Source: an uncultured Opitutia bacterium (GTDB lineage Bacteria; Verrucomicrobiota; Verrucomicrobiia; Opitutales; Opitutaceae). Taken from it: DNA of 50,197 nt. Positions 25,989 through 35,600 of this stretch are shown piece after piece (the stretch's first letter is position 1; each line of letters opens with the position of its first letter). The stretch lies in the NCBI GenBank assembly GCA_903839035.1, contig CAIMAQ010000030.1, forward strand, positions 1-50,197, written 5' to 3'. The position numbers and the translations under genes were made by a program. Below the pieces are notes generated by a model that had not been told where the DNA came from, searched no databases, and saw only the letters and a list, made by a program, of their open reading frames with translations.

Positions 25989-26077
25989 GGCAATTTCGGG
26001 GGTGGGGAAAGTGAGCCGGGGCGGCGCGGAGGAAAGCGCCGGCATCTTGCCGGGCGGCCTTGCCTCTGCAAGGCGCT

Positions 26078-27133
26078 TTAGCCCGGCCGACTCGCGCCGG
26101 TCGCTTCGTGCGCGACCGCGACCATGGCGTCGAAATTGGCGTACGGCGTTTCCACAGCGAGCGTGCAACCCGAACTGAGCACAAACCGCCGGTGTCCGGC
26201 CGCGGCCACGGTGTCCCGCACCTGCCCGGCAGCCTCCCGCACGCGGGCCGGGTTGCCGCGGCTAAGGACCCCGACCGGATCGAGATTGCCCCACAGCGCG
26301 ATGTCCGGACCCACGGTGCGGCACGCCCGCCCCATGTCCGTGCGGTGATCAATCTCGAGCCCGTCGGCCCCGCTGCGCGCCATGTCCGCCAGAATCGGCT
26401 CGGCATCGCCGCAAATGTGCAGCGAGACGGGTTTCCCTGTCGCGGCTTTCAACCCGGCAATCAGCCGCTGCTCGAAGGGCAGTGCGATTTCGCGGTAACG
26501 CCTCGGACCGATCAACCCCGCCGGCGAGTCGCCGCCGGTCAGCACATCGGCGCCAGCCGCCGCCAGCGCCCGTCCGTAGGCCAGGCCGTACTCCGTGCAG
26601 CGCTCCATCAGCGCCCGCACCAGCGGCGGATCGTCATCCAGCGCCACCATGATTTCGTTGATGCCCATCAGCGCCGCCGCGAGGGAGAAGGGATACTGGT
26701 CGAAGCACGCCACGACCGCGATATCGTGGCCCAGGGCCGCGACCACCCGTTGCAGCGCCTCCAGCATCAGTGGATACCGGCCCTGGCTTTCGGGGGCGGG
26801 CGGCGGAATGCGTCGGATATCCGCGGCGGTCCGCACGAGCGGCTCCCCCAGCCCGCCCCACGGCTGGTCCCCGCCCACCGCGCCCACCCGCGCGCCCATG
26901 GCCTGCGCGCTGACCCACGTGTCCGCCGAAACGAACACCGCGTCCGGCTGAAACTTCTCCCCCGTGCGAATCACGCAATCCGCCAGCGTCGCGGCATCGC
27001 TCGTATAGCGATGCAGGGAAACTCCCCCGACCCGGGCGCAGAAATGCACCGTGAGTGGCGCGACCGGCACCCGCGGGACGGGCCGGCCCTGCAGGGCCGC
27101 AAGGACGAGTTGCTTCGAGTTCAGCTGGGCCAT
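26078..27133 (-). CDS. UroD-superfamily methyltransferase, MtaA/MtbA-like
   Basis: The 351-residue protein has the UroD (beta/alpha)8 fold and the zinc motif of corrinoid-dependent methyltransferases: H239 and C241 in LHICGDAEP and C323 in SSGCTLAVETP. True uroporphyrinogen decarboxylases lack this motif, so a heme role is unlikely. A methyl acceptor or donor reaction is expected, but no corrinoid protein or reactivator is seen in the window. The start at 27133 (MAQLNSKQLVL) is chosen by alignment with family members. It diverges from the C45 gene by 83 bp. Confidence 0.88.
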   Translation of the reverse strand: MAQLNSKQLVLAALQGRPVPRVPVAPLTVHFCARVGGVSLHRYTSDAATLADCVIRTGEKFQPDAVFVSADTWVSAQAMGARVGAVGGDQPWGGLGEPLVRTAADIRRIPPPAPESQGRYPLMLEALQRVVAALGHDIAVVACFDQYPFSLAAALMGINEIMVALDDDPPLVRALMERCTEYGLAYGRALAAAGADVLTGGDSPAGLIGPRRYREIALPFEQRLIAGLKAATGKPVSLHICGDAEPILADMARSGADGLEIDHRTDMGRACRTVGPDIALWGNLDPVGVLSRGNPARVREAAGQVRDTVAAAGHRRFVLSSGCTLAVETPYANFDAMVAVAHEATGASRPG

Positions 27134-27216
27134 GCCACTCAACCGCCCCCGCAACCGCAAGGCGCTTCCGGCTGGGGATTGACAGAATTTGCCCACCCAC
27201 GCCACCGTCGCGCCGC

Positions 27217-28284
27217 GTGACGACCCCATCCCCCACCGTCCTCCTCCTGCAGGGCGACCCGCGTGCGCTGGGACGGCAGCAGGGCACGGCGTTGCGCAGC
27301 CAGATCCACGCCAACATCGGCGCGCTGCTCGGTGATTTCCTCACGGGGACGAAGGGGCCGGCGCCTGCCACGATCCGGGCCTGGCAAAAACGCCTGCGCA
27401 CGTTCTGCTTCGACCACTGGCCGTGGCTGCAACCCGAGATCGCCGGGATCGCGGAGGGCGCAGGCATTGATCCCGAACTCGCCGAGCTGCTCAGTTTCCG
27501 CGCCTGGCAGTACGAAATCTATCATGCCGGTAGCTGCTCCAGTTTCGCGCTGCCGGGCGCCGGCGGAAAAATCCTCACGGGCGGCACGCTCGATGACCCG
27601 CGCTTCCTCTACACCATCGCGCAGGTCCAGCCATCCCTCGGCCTGCGCTTCCTCAGCTTCCCGCTCGCCGGCACCGTCTGGGCCAACCGCGGGCTCAACG
27701 AGGCCGGCCTCGCCCTCGGCATTTCCTCGCTGCTCTGCCCGGGCGTGAAATTCGAACTCGATCACCTCGTGCCCGTTGACCTCGTGTTCCGCTACCTGCT
27801 GCAGTTCTGCAGCACCGTCGCCGAGGTCGAGGCGGCGTGCGCCAACTACAAGTTCTTCTGCAACCTCGTCGCCGTCGACCGGCACGGCGGCGTCTACGCC
27901 GGCTCGCACTACTGTGGTGGCCGCACCGTCTATCCTTCCCGCGACGGCCGCGCGGCGCTGACCAACCACCCGCTCGAGCCCGCCGCCACGGCCCTGCGCG
28001 GACGCGGCTTTACCGGACCCGAGCCGGGTGCCTACAGCTTCGAGCGCCTCGCCGAGCTTACTGCGTGGAATGAGGCCCACGCCGGCCGCGCCACCGTGGT
28101 GGACGCCCAAGCCTTCCTCGGCAGCGAGGGCAAATTCGGCCGCGTGAACAACCCCAACACCGCCTTTGCCACCATCGCCGTCCCGCAGACCGACCCGCAC
28201 ACCCTCTGGATCGCCCAGCAGCCGGTGATGGCGGCGGGATTTCAGGCCTTCGACGTCCGCACCGGCGCGCGGGTTGTGAATTAG
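27217..28284 (+). CDS. C45-family autoproteolytic acyltransferase/hydrolase-like protein
   Basis: The 355-residue protein resembles the isopenicillin N acyltransferase-like C45 family, an Ntn hydrolase group. The proposed autocatalytic cleavage site and nucleophile is C107 in HAGSCSSFALPG, and the following segments (GLNEAGLALGISSLLCPG and TGGTLDD) agree with the family. The upstream 106 residues would form the alpha chain. No signal peptide is seen with the GTG start at 27217, chosen because VTTPSPTVLLLQGDP leads into the fold; upstream ATG extensions lack similarity. An amide-bond substrate is expected; identity is unknown. Confidence 0.8.
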   Translation: MTTPSPTVLLLQGDPRALGRQQGTALRSQIHANIGALLGDFLTGTKGPAPATIRAWQKRLRTFCFDHWPWLQPEIAGIAEGAGIDPELAELLSFRAWQYEIYHAGSCSSFALPGAGGKILTGGTLDDPRFLYTIAQVQPSLGLRFLSFPLAGTVWANRGLNEAGLALGISSLLCPGVKFELDHLVPVDLVFRYLLQFCSTVAEVEAACANYKFFCNLVAVDRHGGVYAGSHYCGGRTVYPSRDGRAALTNHPLEPAATALRGRGFTGPEPGAYSFERLAELTAWNEAHAGRATVVDAQAFLGSEGKFGRVNNPNTAFATIAVPQTDPHTLWIAQQPVMAAGFQAFDVRTGARVVN

Positions 28285-28287
28285 GTC

Positions 28288-28950
28288 TTATTTCCCGCCC
28301 GCGGCCTTGAGCAGGGCCGCAATTTCCATGTTTCCCGCCCGTTCCGCGTGCGCCAGCGGCGTCACGCCCTGGTGATCGGGGAGATTCGGATTGGCCCCGG
28401 CCGCGAGGAGCAGCTTCGTGATCTCGGTGTGGATGGCGCCGCGCTTTTTCTTCATCGCCGTCTCCATCAGCGCGGTCCAGCCGAGCCGGTTCACGTGGTT
28501 CACGTCGATCCTCGTCTTGAGCAGTTCGCGCACGTTCTCGACGTGACCCTTTTCCGCGGCCGGGATCAGCGCCGTGCCGCCAAACCGGTTGGTGCTCTTC
28601 AGGTCGGCGCCTGCCACGAGCGTGAGGCGCAAAATTTCCAGCCGGCCCTCGGCGCCGGCGTAAAGGTAAGGACTGTCCTGCAGGCTATCTTTCGCGTTCA
28701 CGTCCGACCCGGCCGCGATCAGCAGCTTCGCCGCCTCGACCTGGTTGGCATGCGTTGCCGCCATCAGGGCCGTCCACCCATGCTCGTCGCGCGCCTGCAC
28801 CTTCGCCCCGGCGGCCAGCAACTGTTTCACGTCCACCACGTCGCCTCGCGTCGCAGCGGCAATCAGCCGCTGGTCGGCGCTCGGCGGCGGCCCGGCGAGG
28901 GCCGCACTGGCCAACAGGCCGACAACAACCAGGAGAAGGGTCTTTTTCAT
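28288..28950 (-). CDS. Secreted ankyrin-repeat protein
   Basis: The 220-residue protein has a signal peptide (residues 1-19, MKKTLLLVVVGLLASAALA) followed by about six ankyrin repeats; HGWTALMAATHANQVEAAKL is one clear copy. It should be periplasmic or exported and bind other proteins. The ATG at 28950 is chosen because the signal peptide begins there. It converges with the C45 gene, stops 3 bp apart, and diverges from the lyase-like gene with about 118 bp between starts. Confidence 0.85.
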   Translation of the reverse strand: MKKTLLLVVVGLLASAALAGPPPSADQRLIAAATRGDVVDVKQLLAAGAKVQARDEHGWTALMAATHANQVEAAKLLIAAGSDVNAKDSLQDSPYLYAGAEGRLEILRLTLVAGADLKSTNRFGGTALIPAAEKGHVENVRELLKTRIDVNHVNRLGWTALMETAMKKKRGAIHTEITKLLLAAGANPNLPDHQGVTPLAHAERAGNMEIAALLKAAGGK

Positions 28951-29068
28951 AGGGTGCGGAAATAAACACTCTCCCGGCCCGCGAGGCACGGGCTAAATCC
29001 GCCATGGTTTTCCTTCGCCCCCGCAGCCTTCTCCGCCAGCATGGAACCTCCACCCCGCTTCGCGTTCG

Positions 29069-30883
29069 ATGAAACCACTCCGCCAACTCGTTCCCGCCTG
29101 CCTGCTGCTGTCCGCCGTGTTGTTGCTCGCCGGACGCGCTTACGCCCAGCCGGCCATCCCGACCGACGCCGCTTACCGCGCCGGTTTTCAGGAGCGGTGC
29201 GCACGGACGCGCGAGGTCATGGCGCAGCAGACGTGGACCGCCGGCGTGGACAAGGACACCCGCCGCCGCATCTACCTCGGCGTATTGAAGGTCGCCACGG
29301 GCTCCGACGCCGCCACGGGCCTCCGCTACCTGGAGGACTCCGTCGCCGACCCGGCGCCGTGGAGCAGCTTCGAGGTTTATTCGTTCATGGACGCTGTACT
29401 TCGGCTCGGCGCCAAGCTGCCGCGGGCGCTGGTGGAGAAGATCCACGCCCGACTGGCGGCGAGCTTCACCCATGACTTCGGCTTCACCGACAATCACATG
29501 CTGCAGTATCGCACCGCGCGTTACCTCTTCGGCCAGACCTGGCCAAACGGCCCGGCGCTCGCGGACGGTTCGACGCCGGGGCAGTCGCAGCGCGACGCCG
29601 CCGCATGGATCGCGCGCTGGATCGAATCCACCATCGACCACGGCATGTACGAATACGACTCGCCCAACTATCACCACCTCTACCTCCTCTGCTTCGCCAG
29701 CCTGCATGAGTTCGCCCAGGACGAACTCGTCCGGAAAAAAGCCGGCATGATGATGCAGTTGCTGCTGGCCGACTGGGCGGAGTGCTACCTCGACGGCAAC
29801 TGGGTCGGCGCCCACAGCCGGGAGAAATACAACCAGGTCCTCCACACCCGCGAACACACCGGCGCCGCCACGCAGTTTGGCCGGCTGTACTTCGGCGGCG
29901 CGCCGCTGCGGTTCGACCTCGCCGAGAATTACTACATCACGCTCGCCGCCCTCCAGGAGTTCGAGTGCCTGCCGCTGATCGGGCGCATCGCCACCGACCG
30001 CTCCCGGCCCTACGTGCTGCGCGAACTGAAGGCCCCGCGGCGCGGTCCCGGCATCGTTTACGGCGAGCCGACTTGGAAATACACCTTCGTCACGCCGGAG
30101 TTCGCCGTCGGTTCCTCCTGGGGCGACCTCACCGACGTCGAGAACCACCGCTGGGACCTCACCTGGGAGTCGCCGCAGGACGGCGCCACCTGCTTCTTCA
30201 TCAACCCCTCCTATTCGGCCCGCCAGCTCAGCCGGTATTTCACGACGCCGCCCAGCCTCATCGTCGCCGACATCGTGCACCAGCGGCCCTACTACGCCGA
30301 CCCGGACAAGTGGATCGAGGGCTCGCCGTTCGAGGATGTCTTCCAGCACGAGGGCACCGTCATCGCGCTCTACGACCTTCCCGCCGACGCCGAGCGCCAG
30401 CACATCAACGGCTTCTTTCCCCACGTCATCGCCGAGCGCCGCGAAGCCAACGGGTGGATCCTCTGCCGCGCCGACGGCATTTTCTTCGCCGTCTGGACAA
30501 GCGTGCCCGGTACCTGGCACCCGGGAGGCGACCACGACCGCCTGACGATCGTGCACCCCAGGGCCGCCGTCATCCTCGAGGCCGTGGCCTCCAAGGAAGA
30601 AAATAACTTCGACGCCTTCTGCGCCCGCATGGCGCAAAACCATCCCGCCTTTGACGAGCGCACCCTGACGACGACCTACACCACCGGCCGCGGGCACAAA
30701 ATCCAGTTCACCCACCGCGGTCCGCGCCAGGTGGACGGGGTCGCCGCGAATCTCGACGAGTGGCCGCTGTTCGAGGGACCGTTCATCAACTCCCGCCGCC
30801 ACACCGGCGTGGTCACACTGTCCCACGGCGCCGAGCACGTGACGTTCGACTTCAACACCGCCACAGTGACGACCACGCCCTAG
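29069..30883 (+). CDS. Secreted polysaccharide-lyase-like protein ((alpha/alpha) toroid plus beta-sandwich)
   Basis: The 604-residue protein has a signal peptide (about residues 1-26, ending GRAYAQ) and a helical N-terminal half with a lyase-like stretch, HGMYEYDSPNYHHLYLLCF, followed near residue 240 by LDGNWVGAHSREKYN. The C-terminal half is beta-rich (about 340-600), as in heparinase II/III and alginate-lyase relatives. Substrate and family are not clear; the neighbouring OGL-like and GH106-like genes suggest a plant polysaccharide. It converges with the PL22-like gene with one base between the two stops. Confidence 0.7.
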   Translation: MKPLRQLVPACLLLSAVLLLAGRAYAQPAIPTDAAYRAGFQERCARTREVMAQQTWTAGVDKDTRRRIYLGVLKVATGSDAATGLRYLEDSVADPAPWSSFEVYSFMDAVLRLGAKLPRALVEKIHARLAASFTHDFGFTDNHMLQYRTARYLFGQTWPNGPALADGSTPGQSQRDAAAWIARWIESTIDHGMYEYDSPNYHHLYLLCFASLHEFAQDELVRKKAGMMMQLLLADWAECYLDGNWVGAHSREKYNQVLHTREHTGAATQFGRLYFGGAPLRFDLAENYYITLAALQEFECLPLIGRIATDRSRPYVLRELKAPRRGPGIVYGEPTWKYTFVTPEFAVGSSWGDLTDVENHRWDLTWESPQDGATCFFINPSYSARQLSRYFTTPPSLIVADIVHQRPYYADPDKWIEGSPFEDVFQHEGTVIALYDLPADAERQHINGFFPHVIAERREANGWILCRADGIFFAVWTSVPGTWHPGGDHDRLTIVHPRAAVILEAVASKEENNFDAFCARMAQNHPAFDERTLTTTYTTGRGHKIQFTHRGPRQVDGVAANLDEWPLFEGPFINSRRHTGVVTLSHGAEHVTFDFNTATVTTTP

Positions 30884-30884
30884 T

Positions 30885-32141
30885 TTAGCCGAAGGCGGGA
30901 ACCGAATAAATCCGCCGCACGCCGTCGAGGTCGGACGTAAACAGCACCTCGCGCTGGTCGGGCGAGAGCACCGGGTGCGGGTGGTTGTCCTGCGTGTGCC
31001 AAGAGGTGTTGCTCGCGCACAGCGGCACGACGTCCATCCGACCGTTGACCCAGTCCACGTTGAGTCGCGAGATCAGGTTGCCGCGGCGCTGCTTTTTTCC
31101 GGCTTCATCAGTGATCGCGTCGGTGATGACAAAGTCACCTTTCCGGCTCGGGAAGAAATGCCCGTAAAACGACGCCACGTCCCGCGGAAGGGAAATTTCC
31201 TGCAGCGGTGCGCCCGCGTCCACCGGCGCGCGGCCGACAAACTGCTCCGGATACTCCCCCGCGTCCCAGCGCACGCCGTGATAAATGACTGCGTTGCCGT
31301 CCTCCTGCCAGACCTCGTGCGCCACGTCGTCAAGCCCGGGCTCCGGGGTGCGGCGGAACTGGATCGGCCGCCCCGGACGGCGCACCTGCGTCCGCGGCTG
31401 GCCGTTCGCCTTCATCCAGATGCGCTCCACCCCGAGCGGCCACGTCCACTCGTGATTGTAGAGCACGAGGTCGCGGCGGTGCGGATGATACTGCACATGC
31501 GTCACCCACGCCGGTTCCTCCCAACGGAGAGTCATTTTCCCGGTGGCCACTTCCACTTCGACCAACTGCGTCGTGAGCCCAAACTTCGCGTAGTTCTCCG
31601 ACATCTCCTGGTTGCCCTTCCGTTTCTCGCCAAAGCCCAGAATCCGGCTGTCTGCCAGACTGAGCAGCACGTGCTCACCGGCCGCATCGAGATGGCAGTA
31701 ACCCACCGTGCGCGTCGGCGGGATCTCGACCAGCATGCGGCGTTTCCCGTCGCGCACGTTGACGCAGTCCAGCTGACCCCAACCGTCCTCACGACCCCAG
31801 ACGAAAAACAGGTTCCCCGAGGCCGGATGCAGACACGGGCTGGATTTGTTGAGCCCATGCGTGGCCACCGTGCCGTTGAACAGGTAATCCTCTGCCGGGT
31901 TCTCCGATCGCGACCGGGCAAAATAGGGATACGCCTGCATCGCCGGTCCCGGAAAAACCGCGAGCGGCTCCATCTGCCCGGTCGCCCGGTCAATCCGCGC
32001 CAGGCTCGCGCCCTCGGGATGCTCCGAGAAGGCGTTGGTGATCGCCGCCAGCACCGCGCCGTCGGCCGTCAGGCTGTACGACGTGAAATAGAGCAGCTGG
32101 CAGTTGGCGCTGCGCGGAGATTCCGACCGGGGTGAGTGCAT
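30885..32141 (-). CDS. Oligogalacturonate-lyase-like protein (PL22 type, beta-propeller)
   Basis: The 418-residue protein has the beta-propeller pattern of oligogalacturonate lyases. The metal-binding triplet of the family, Q-x-x-H-x-H, is present as TQDNHPHP (Q384, H387, H389), and H275 in VAHEVWQEDG fits the fourth ligand. Segments THVQYHPHRRDLVLYNHEW and ERIWMKANGQ also match. There is no signal peptide, as expected for the cytoplasmic enzyme that cleaves unsaturated digalacturonate. Its start at 32141 lies 10 bp from the CATTGCGAG-type palindrome that ends the upstream gene. Confidence 0.85.
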   Translation of the reverse strand: MHSPRSESPRSANCQLLYFTSYSLTADGAVLAAITNAFSEHPEGASLARIDRATGQMEPLAVFPGPAMQAYPYFARSRSENPAEDYLFNGTVATHGLNKSSPCLHPASGNLFFVWGREDGWGQLDCVNVRDGKRRMLVEIPPTRTVGYCHLDAAGEHVLLSLADSRILGFGEKRKGNQEMSENYAKFGLTTQLVEVEVATGKMTLRWEEPAWVTHVQYHPHRRDLVLYNHEWTWPLGVERIWMKANGQPRTQVRRPGRPIQFRRTPEPGLDDVAHEVWQEDGNAVIYHGVRWDAGEYPEQFVGRAPVDAGAPLQEISLPRDVASFYGHFFPSRKGDFVITDAITDEAGKKQRRGNLISRLNVDWVNGRMDVVPLCASNTSWHTQDNHPHPVLSPDQREVLFTSDLDGVRRIYSVPAFG

Positions 32142-32150
32142 GGATTATCT

Positions 32151-32238
32151 TGTCATTGCGAGCGTCGCATAGCGGCGCGCGGCAATCCAGCCGGATGGAT
32201 TGCTTCGTTGTTCGCTGCACTCACGCCTCGCAATGACA
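32151..32238. repeat. CATTGCGAG-type palindromic element
   Basis: The 88-bp element begins TGTCATTGCGAG (32151-32162) and ends CTCGCAATGACA (32227-32238), perfect inverse ends, with an inner hairpin GCAATCCA/TGGATTGC (32182-32189 and 32196-32203). Such CATTGCGAG palindromes are known in several bacterial phyla. Here it covers the 3' end of the GH106-like gene: the TGA stop lies at 32153-32155 inside the element. Confidence 0.9.
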
Positions 32239-34987
32239 CGCGGCCGCCCAGCTTTGTCGGATCCACCCGGCCCGTGAGGGTCACGGGGGATCCGCGCCAG
32301 TCAATTTCCAGCAAGTTCACCCCTCGCTTCAGCGCCGCCGCCACCTCCACCTCGTCCGGCGCCCAGCGCACAGATCCGCACGCGACGCCATTCACTGTCA
32401 CCGCCGCGCCGTTCGCGACAATCCCGTCGCAGCGCAGCCGGACCGATTTACCGGGGGACTCCGCCAGGTTGAACCTCTGCCAGTAACGCACCGGTCCGGA
32501 GTAAAACGGCAACCCCAGCGCGCTCCGGGTGGTCGCAGCCGTGGCCGTTGTCCGGACGACCGCCCCGCCCGCCAGCGTCCCATCGGGCAGCAACCTGAAA
32601 TCGCCCTCAAGCCGGGGAACTCCGATCATGCCCTCGGTCGAGTTTCGGAGCGTGAAATGAAATTCCAGCCGGTTGATCCCGCTCCGAACCATTCCAGCCA
32701 GCGAGTGGCTCAGTAAAAAATCCCCGGTCTTGCTCCACCGGCCCAGCGCACGCCCGTTCAGCCGGGCCGTCCATTCGCCGCGCATGTGACCCGACTCACA
32801 CACCAGTGTTAGCGCCATCCGTCCCCGCACCGAAAACCGCGTGCGGTAAATCCATTCGCGCGGCTGGGCCAAGGCCGGATTCAGCGGTACCGGCCCGAAC
32901 AGGGTCTGCCCCGTGACGGGCGACCAGCCGGGCTGCAGGTCAAAGGCCGGAAGCAGGTCCACTTTTTTTCCGTTCAACGTCCAGTTAGCGAGCAGAGCCG
33001 TGTTCACCTCCGGCCGCACGACGTTCCAGCGATCAGGCAGCACCTGCAGGGTCCGTTCCGGCTGGGGTGGCGCGGAAAACACGCGCGCATCCACCACCCG
33101 GCTCTCCCCGCCCTGCAAACTCCCGCCAGCCCGTCCGAGCGTAAAAACTGCCGGCGTCTGCCCGATGTTCGCCACGAACCAGCGCCCGTCCCGGCGCCGC
33201 GCCGCGTGGACGTCCCCGTTGCTTACGAGCGGGCCGCGCACGGACGTGAGCGCGGTGCGGTCGTTCAGCACCGGGCCTTTTCTCCCCAGCGTCGCCAACT
33301 GCCGGGACGTCTCCCGGTCAGTGAAGTCGCGAAAATAAGCGAGATGCCGGTAGCGGCAGGCACCGAACTTGAATCGTCCGCCCGCGGCTTTGACGCCGCC
33401 CAGCTCGTCATCATCAATCCAGTGCAGCCGCAAGCCACGCCGGGCCATCGCCGTGGCGAAATTCGCCGCGCGCGTGAGCAGCCGGTCGCCTTTCCGAATA
33501 TCCGAGTCCGGCAAACCGCGCAGGAAATCAATCGGCCGGATCGCGAGCATGTCCGGCGCGACGGCCGGTCCGAGCGATTCCGCCGCGTTCCGAAACTCCT
33601 CCGCCCACGCCGCCAGATCCTCCGAAGCAAACGCCGGTGGCGCGAAGTTCGGCGGCGCATCCAGCTTCCTATAGCCGTCCATCGAATAAAGGAACCCGTG
33701 CGGCACGGCGACGTTGATGCCCGCGATCGCGAGCCAATCGGCCATCCGCTTCATCGTGCGCAGGCCGAGCGTAAAATCACAGGCCCCGAACACCTCGCAC
33801 AGCGCCTGCGGCTTGCCGGCCTGCGCCGCCGCCGACACCGCCAGCCCCGCCGTCAGGTTGAGAATCGCGTTCTTCCGGTCCCCCGCCGCCGGGATGATCA
33901 CGTCGCAGCCCGGCACCTGGAACTGACGCAGGTTGGCGAGTACGCTGCCGACATGGCGCGACTCATACCACCACTCCTCCTCCGGACTGATGTGGCCCGT
34001 GAGGGAAAGCTTGTGCCGCCCGCACCACCGGCTGATCGGCGTGGTCCAGTGCTCCAAAAACGCCCGCGCCGCCACCCGCCGATACTTCCGCCGCTCCGCA
34101 TTCGCCGCCGGACCGGTGTCCCCGGCGAGGGCAAACGCGAGCGCGGGTGAGATCCGCCCGATCGCCTTCGCCACGCCCCAGCCCCACGGCAGCGGGTTGC
34201 GGAACTTCGGCTCGTCACAAAAAATCCCGGGTACCGTCCGCCCAAAGTGCTTCGCGAACCGGCTCCCGTACGCCTCGTGCGTCAGCTCGAGGAACAGCCG
34301 CGTCGCCGCCGGATTCGAGACGTCCACGTAGTTCCCGAACGGCTCCAGCAGGTCGCCGCCGGTCTTCGTCGCAATCGCGACGAGGTCCCACGTCCCGCGC
34401 GGCAGTGTCACCGCGAGCACGTTCTCCGGCAGCACGCAGATCGCGCGCGGACATTCAAACACCTCCGCCGGCCCGGTCGGGTAATACAGCTTGCTGTCCA
34501 CGACGTAGGTCTTCCGCCACGTGTCGGCGACCGAGCCCACGTCGCCGCGCAAATCAACGACCTCGCGCCGCCCGTTCCGCCGGCGCGCGTAGCAGGCCAG
34601 GATTTCCCCGCCGCCGAGCTTCCATTCGATCCGCGGCCCACCCGGGAAACGCTTCTGTTCCAATCGCAGCGATTGCTCCACAAACTCCGGCCGCCGCCGC
34701 ACCACTTCGCCGCCCGCCACCCCGCTCGGATACGGCATCTCATCGTAGAGCCACGCACGCAGCCCGAGTTTTCGGGCTTCCGCGATGCAGGCCGCCACCG
34801 CCGCAAACCACTCCGCCGAGAGATACGGCGTCGCCAGTCCCTCGCGCGCGTGGATGAAAAACCCGTCGCTGCCCGCCGCCTTCATTTCCAAGATCCTCGC
34901 GCGCAGCCGCGCCGGCTCCAGCCGGTGGTTAAGGAAAAAAAAGGGAAGCACCTCCGCGGAAGGCGCCGGACGCCGGGGCGGTTTCAT
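32153..34987 (-). CDS. GH106-like glycoside hydrolase (possible alpha-L-rhamnosidase)
   Basis: The 944-residue protein has an N-terminal (beta/alpha)8-like domain with AGSDGFFIHAREGL and LRAWLYDEMPYPSGVAGG, patterns I recognise from GH106-related hydrolases, and C-terminal beta-sandwich domains that include a galactose-binding-like module. Members of GH106 remove L-rhamnose from rhamnogalacturonan; other glycosidase activities are possible. There is no signal peptide. The last 28 or so residues (from about VSLRGVSAANNEAIHPAG) are encoded by the CATTGCGAG element, so the natural C-terminus has been replaced or extended. ATG at 34987 is chosen; a GTG at 34993 would overlap the upstream stop. 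Confidence 0.75.
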   Translation of the reverse strand: MKPPRRPAPSAEVLPFFFLNHRLEPARLRARILEMKAAGSDGFFIHAREGLATPYLSAEWFAAVAACIAEARKLGLRAWLYDEMPYPSGVAGGEVVRRRPEFVEQSLRLEQKRFPGGPRIEWKLGGGEILACYARRRNGRREVVDLRGDVGSVADTWRKTYVVDSKLYYPTGPAEVFECPRAICVLPENVLAVTLPRGTWDLVAIATKTGGDLLEPFGNYVDVSNPAATRLFLELTHEAYGSRFAKHFGRTVPGIFCDEPKFRNPLPWGWGVAKAIGRISPALAFALAGDTGPAANAERRKYRRVAARAFLEHWTTPISRWCGRHKLSLTGHISPEEEWWYESRHVGSVLANLRQFQVPGCDVIIPAAGDRKNAILNLTAGLAVSAAAQAGKPQALCEVFGACDFTLGLRTMKRMADWLAIAGINVAVPHGFLYSMDGYRKLDAPPNFAPPAFASEDLAAWAEEFRNAAESLGPAVAPDMLAIRPIDFLRGLPDSDIRKGDRLLTRAANFATAMARRGLRLHWIDDDELGGVKAAGGRFKFGACRYRHLAYFRDFTDRETSRQLATLGRKGPVLNDRTALTSVRGPLVSNGDVHAARRRDGRWFVANIGQTPAVFTLGRAGGSLQGGESRVVDARVFSAPPQPERTLQVLPDRWNVVRPEVNTALLANWTLNGKKVDLLPAFDLQPGWSPVTGQTLFGPVPLNPALAQPREWIYRTRFSVRGRMALTLVCESGHMRGEWTARLNGRALGRWSKTGDFLLSHSLAGMVRSGINRLEFHFTLRNSTEGMIGVPRLEGDFRLLPDGTLAGGAVVRTTATAATTRSALGLPFYSGPVRYWQRFNLAESPGKSVRLRCDGIVANGAAVTVNGVACGSVRWAPDEVEVAAALKRGVNLLEIDWRGSPVTLTGRVDPTKLGGRVSLRGVSAANNEAIHPAGLPRAAMRRSQ

Positions 34988-34989
34988 GC

Positions 34990-35535
34990 TCACGTCACCC
35001 AGTCTTCCGGATCACCCACGCGTCCCGCTGCCGCCGGGGGCCGCAACCGCGCCGCAATCGCCTCCTGTACCACCCCTGCGCGCCGACCGTAATAGCGGGC
35101 CATGCCGCCCTGATACACGAGGGTGAGGAGCGCCACCGCGATATAGGTGCCGTAAAAGGCCAGCCGCAGCGAGGGCTCCAACTCGGCCATGTCGATGCCG
35201 AGGTCGGTCATGGCGGAGCGCAACTCCGGGCTCACGCCGTGGTGGGTGTCGAAGAGGAGCTTGATCACGCAGTAGGCCTCGATCGCTGCCAGCACGACCC
35301 ACTGCGAGCGCACCAGCCAGCGCACGCCCGTGGCGTCGTTCGCGAGCAGCTGCTTGCGGCCCGACAATTCCATCCGCCCGCCGATGATGATGGCCGCGCC
35401 CACCGCCATACCCAGCCAGTCGCCGAGGGAGAGCACGGTTCCGATCGCGGCAATGATCACGACGCTCAGCCCGTTCGTCTTCGCGATGCGCAGCATGCGC
35501 TTCAGCTGGTCCTCGGGCGGCGGCGGCGGTTTCAT
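34990..35535 (-). CDS. Hypothetical inner-membrane protein
   Basis: The 181-residue product has four hydrophobic stretches (about residues 20-55, 70-90 and 123-145), so it spans the membrane several times. A Pro-rich N-terminus (MKPPPPPEDQLKRML) and a Gly/Arg-rich C-terminus flank them. No family is recognised. It ends 2 bp before the GH106-like start, and lies 65 bp after the UroD-like genes on the same strand, so all are likely transcribed together. Confidence 0.72.
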   Translation of the reverse strand: MKPPPPPEDQLKRMLRIAKTNGLSVVIIAAIGTVLSLGDWLGMAVGAAIIIGGRMELSGRKQLLANDATGVRWLVRSQWVVLAAIEAYCVIKLLFDTHHGVSPELRSAMTDLGIDMAELEPSLRLAFYGTYIAVALLTLVYQGGMARYYGRRAGVVQEAIAARLRPPAAAGRVGDPEDWVT

Positions 35536-35600
35536 GAAACGCGGCAGGTTGGGCCCCCACGTTTCCGCCCGCGAGCCCTTTCCGGCGGCCGCGAATTCCG

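Noticed and set aside
28685-30838. A 717-codon open frame on the minus strand
   Set aside because: It is opposite the secreted lyase-like gene, which has a signal peptide and family-like segments. The antisense product has composition typical of a shadow frame.
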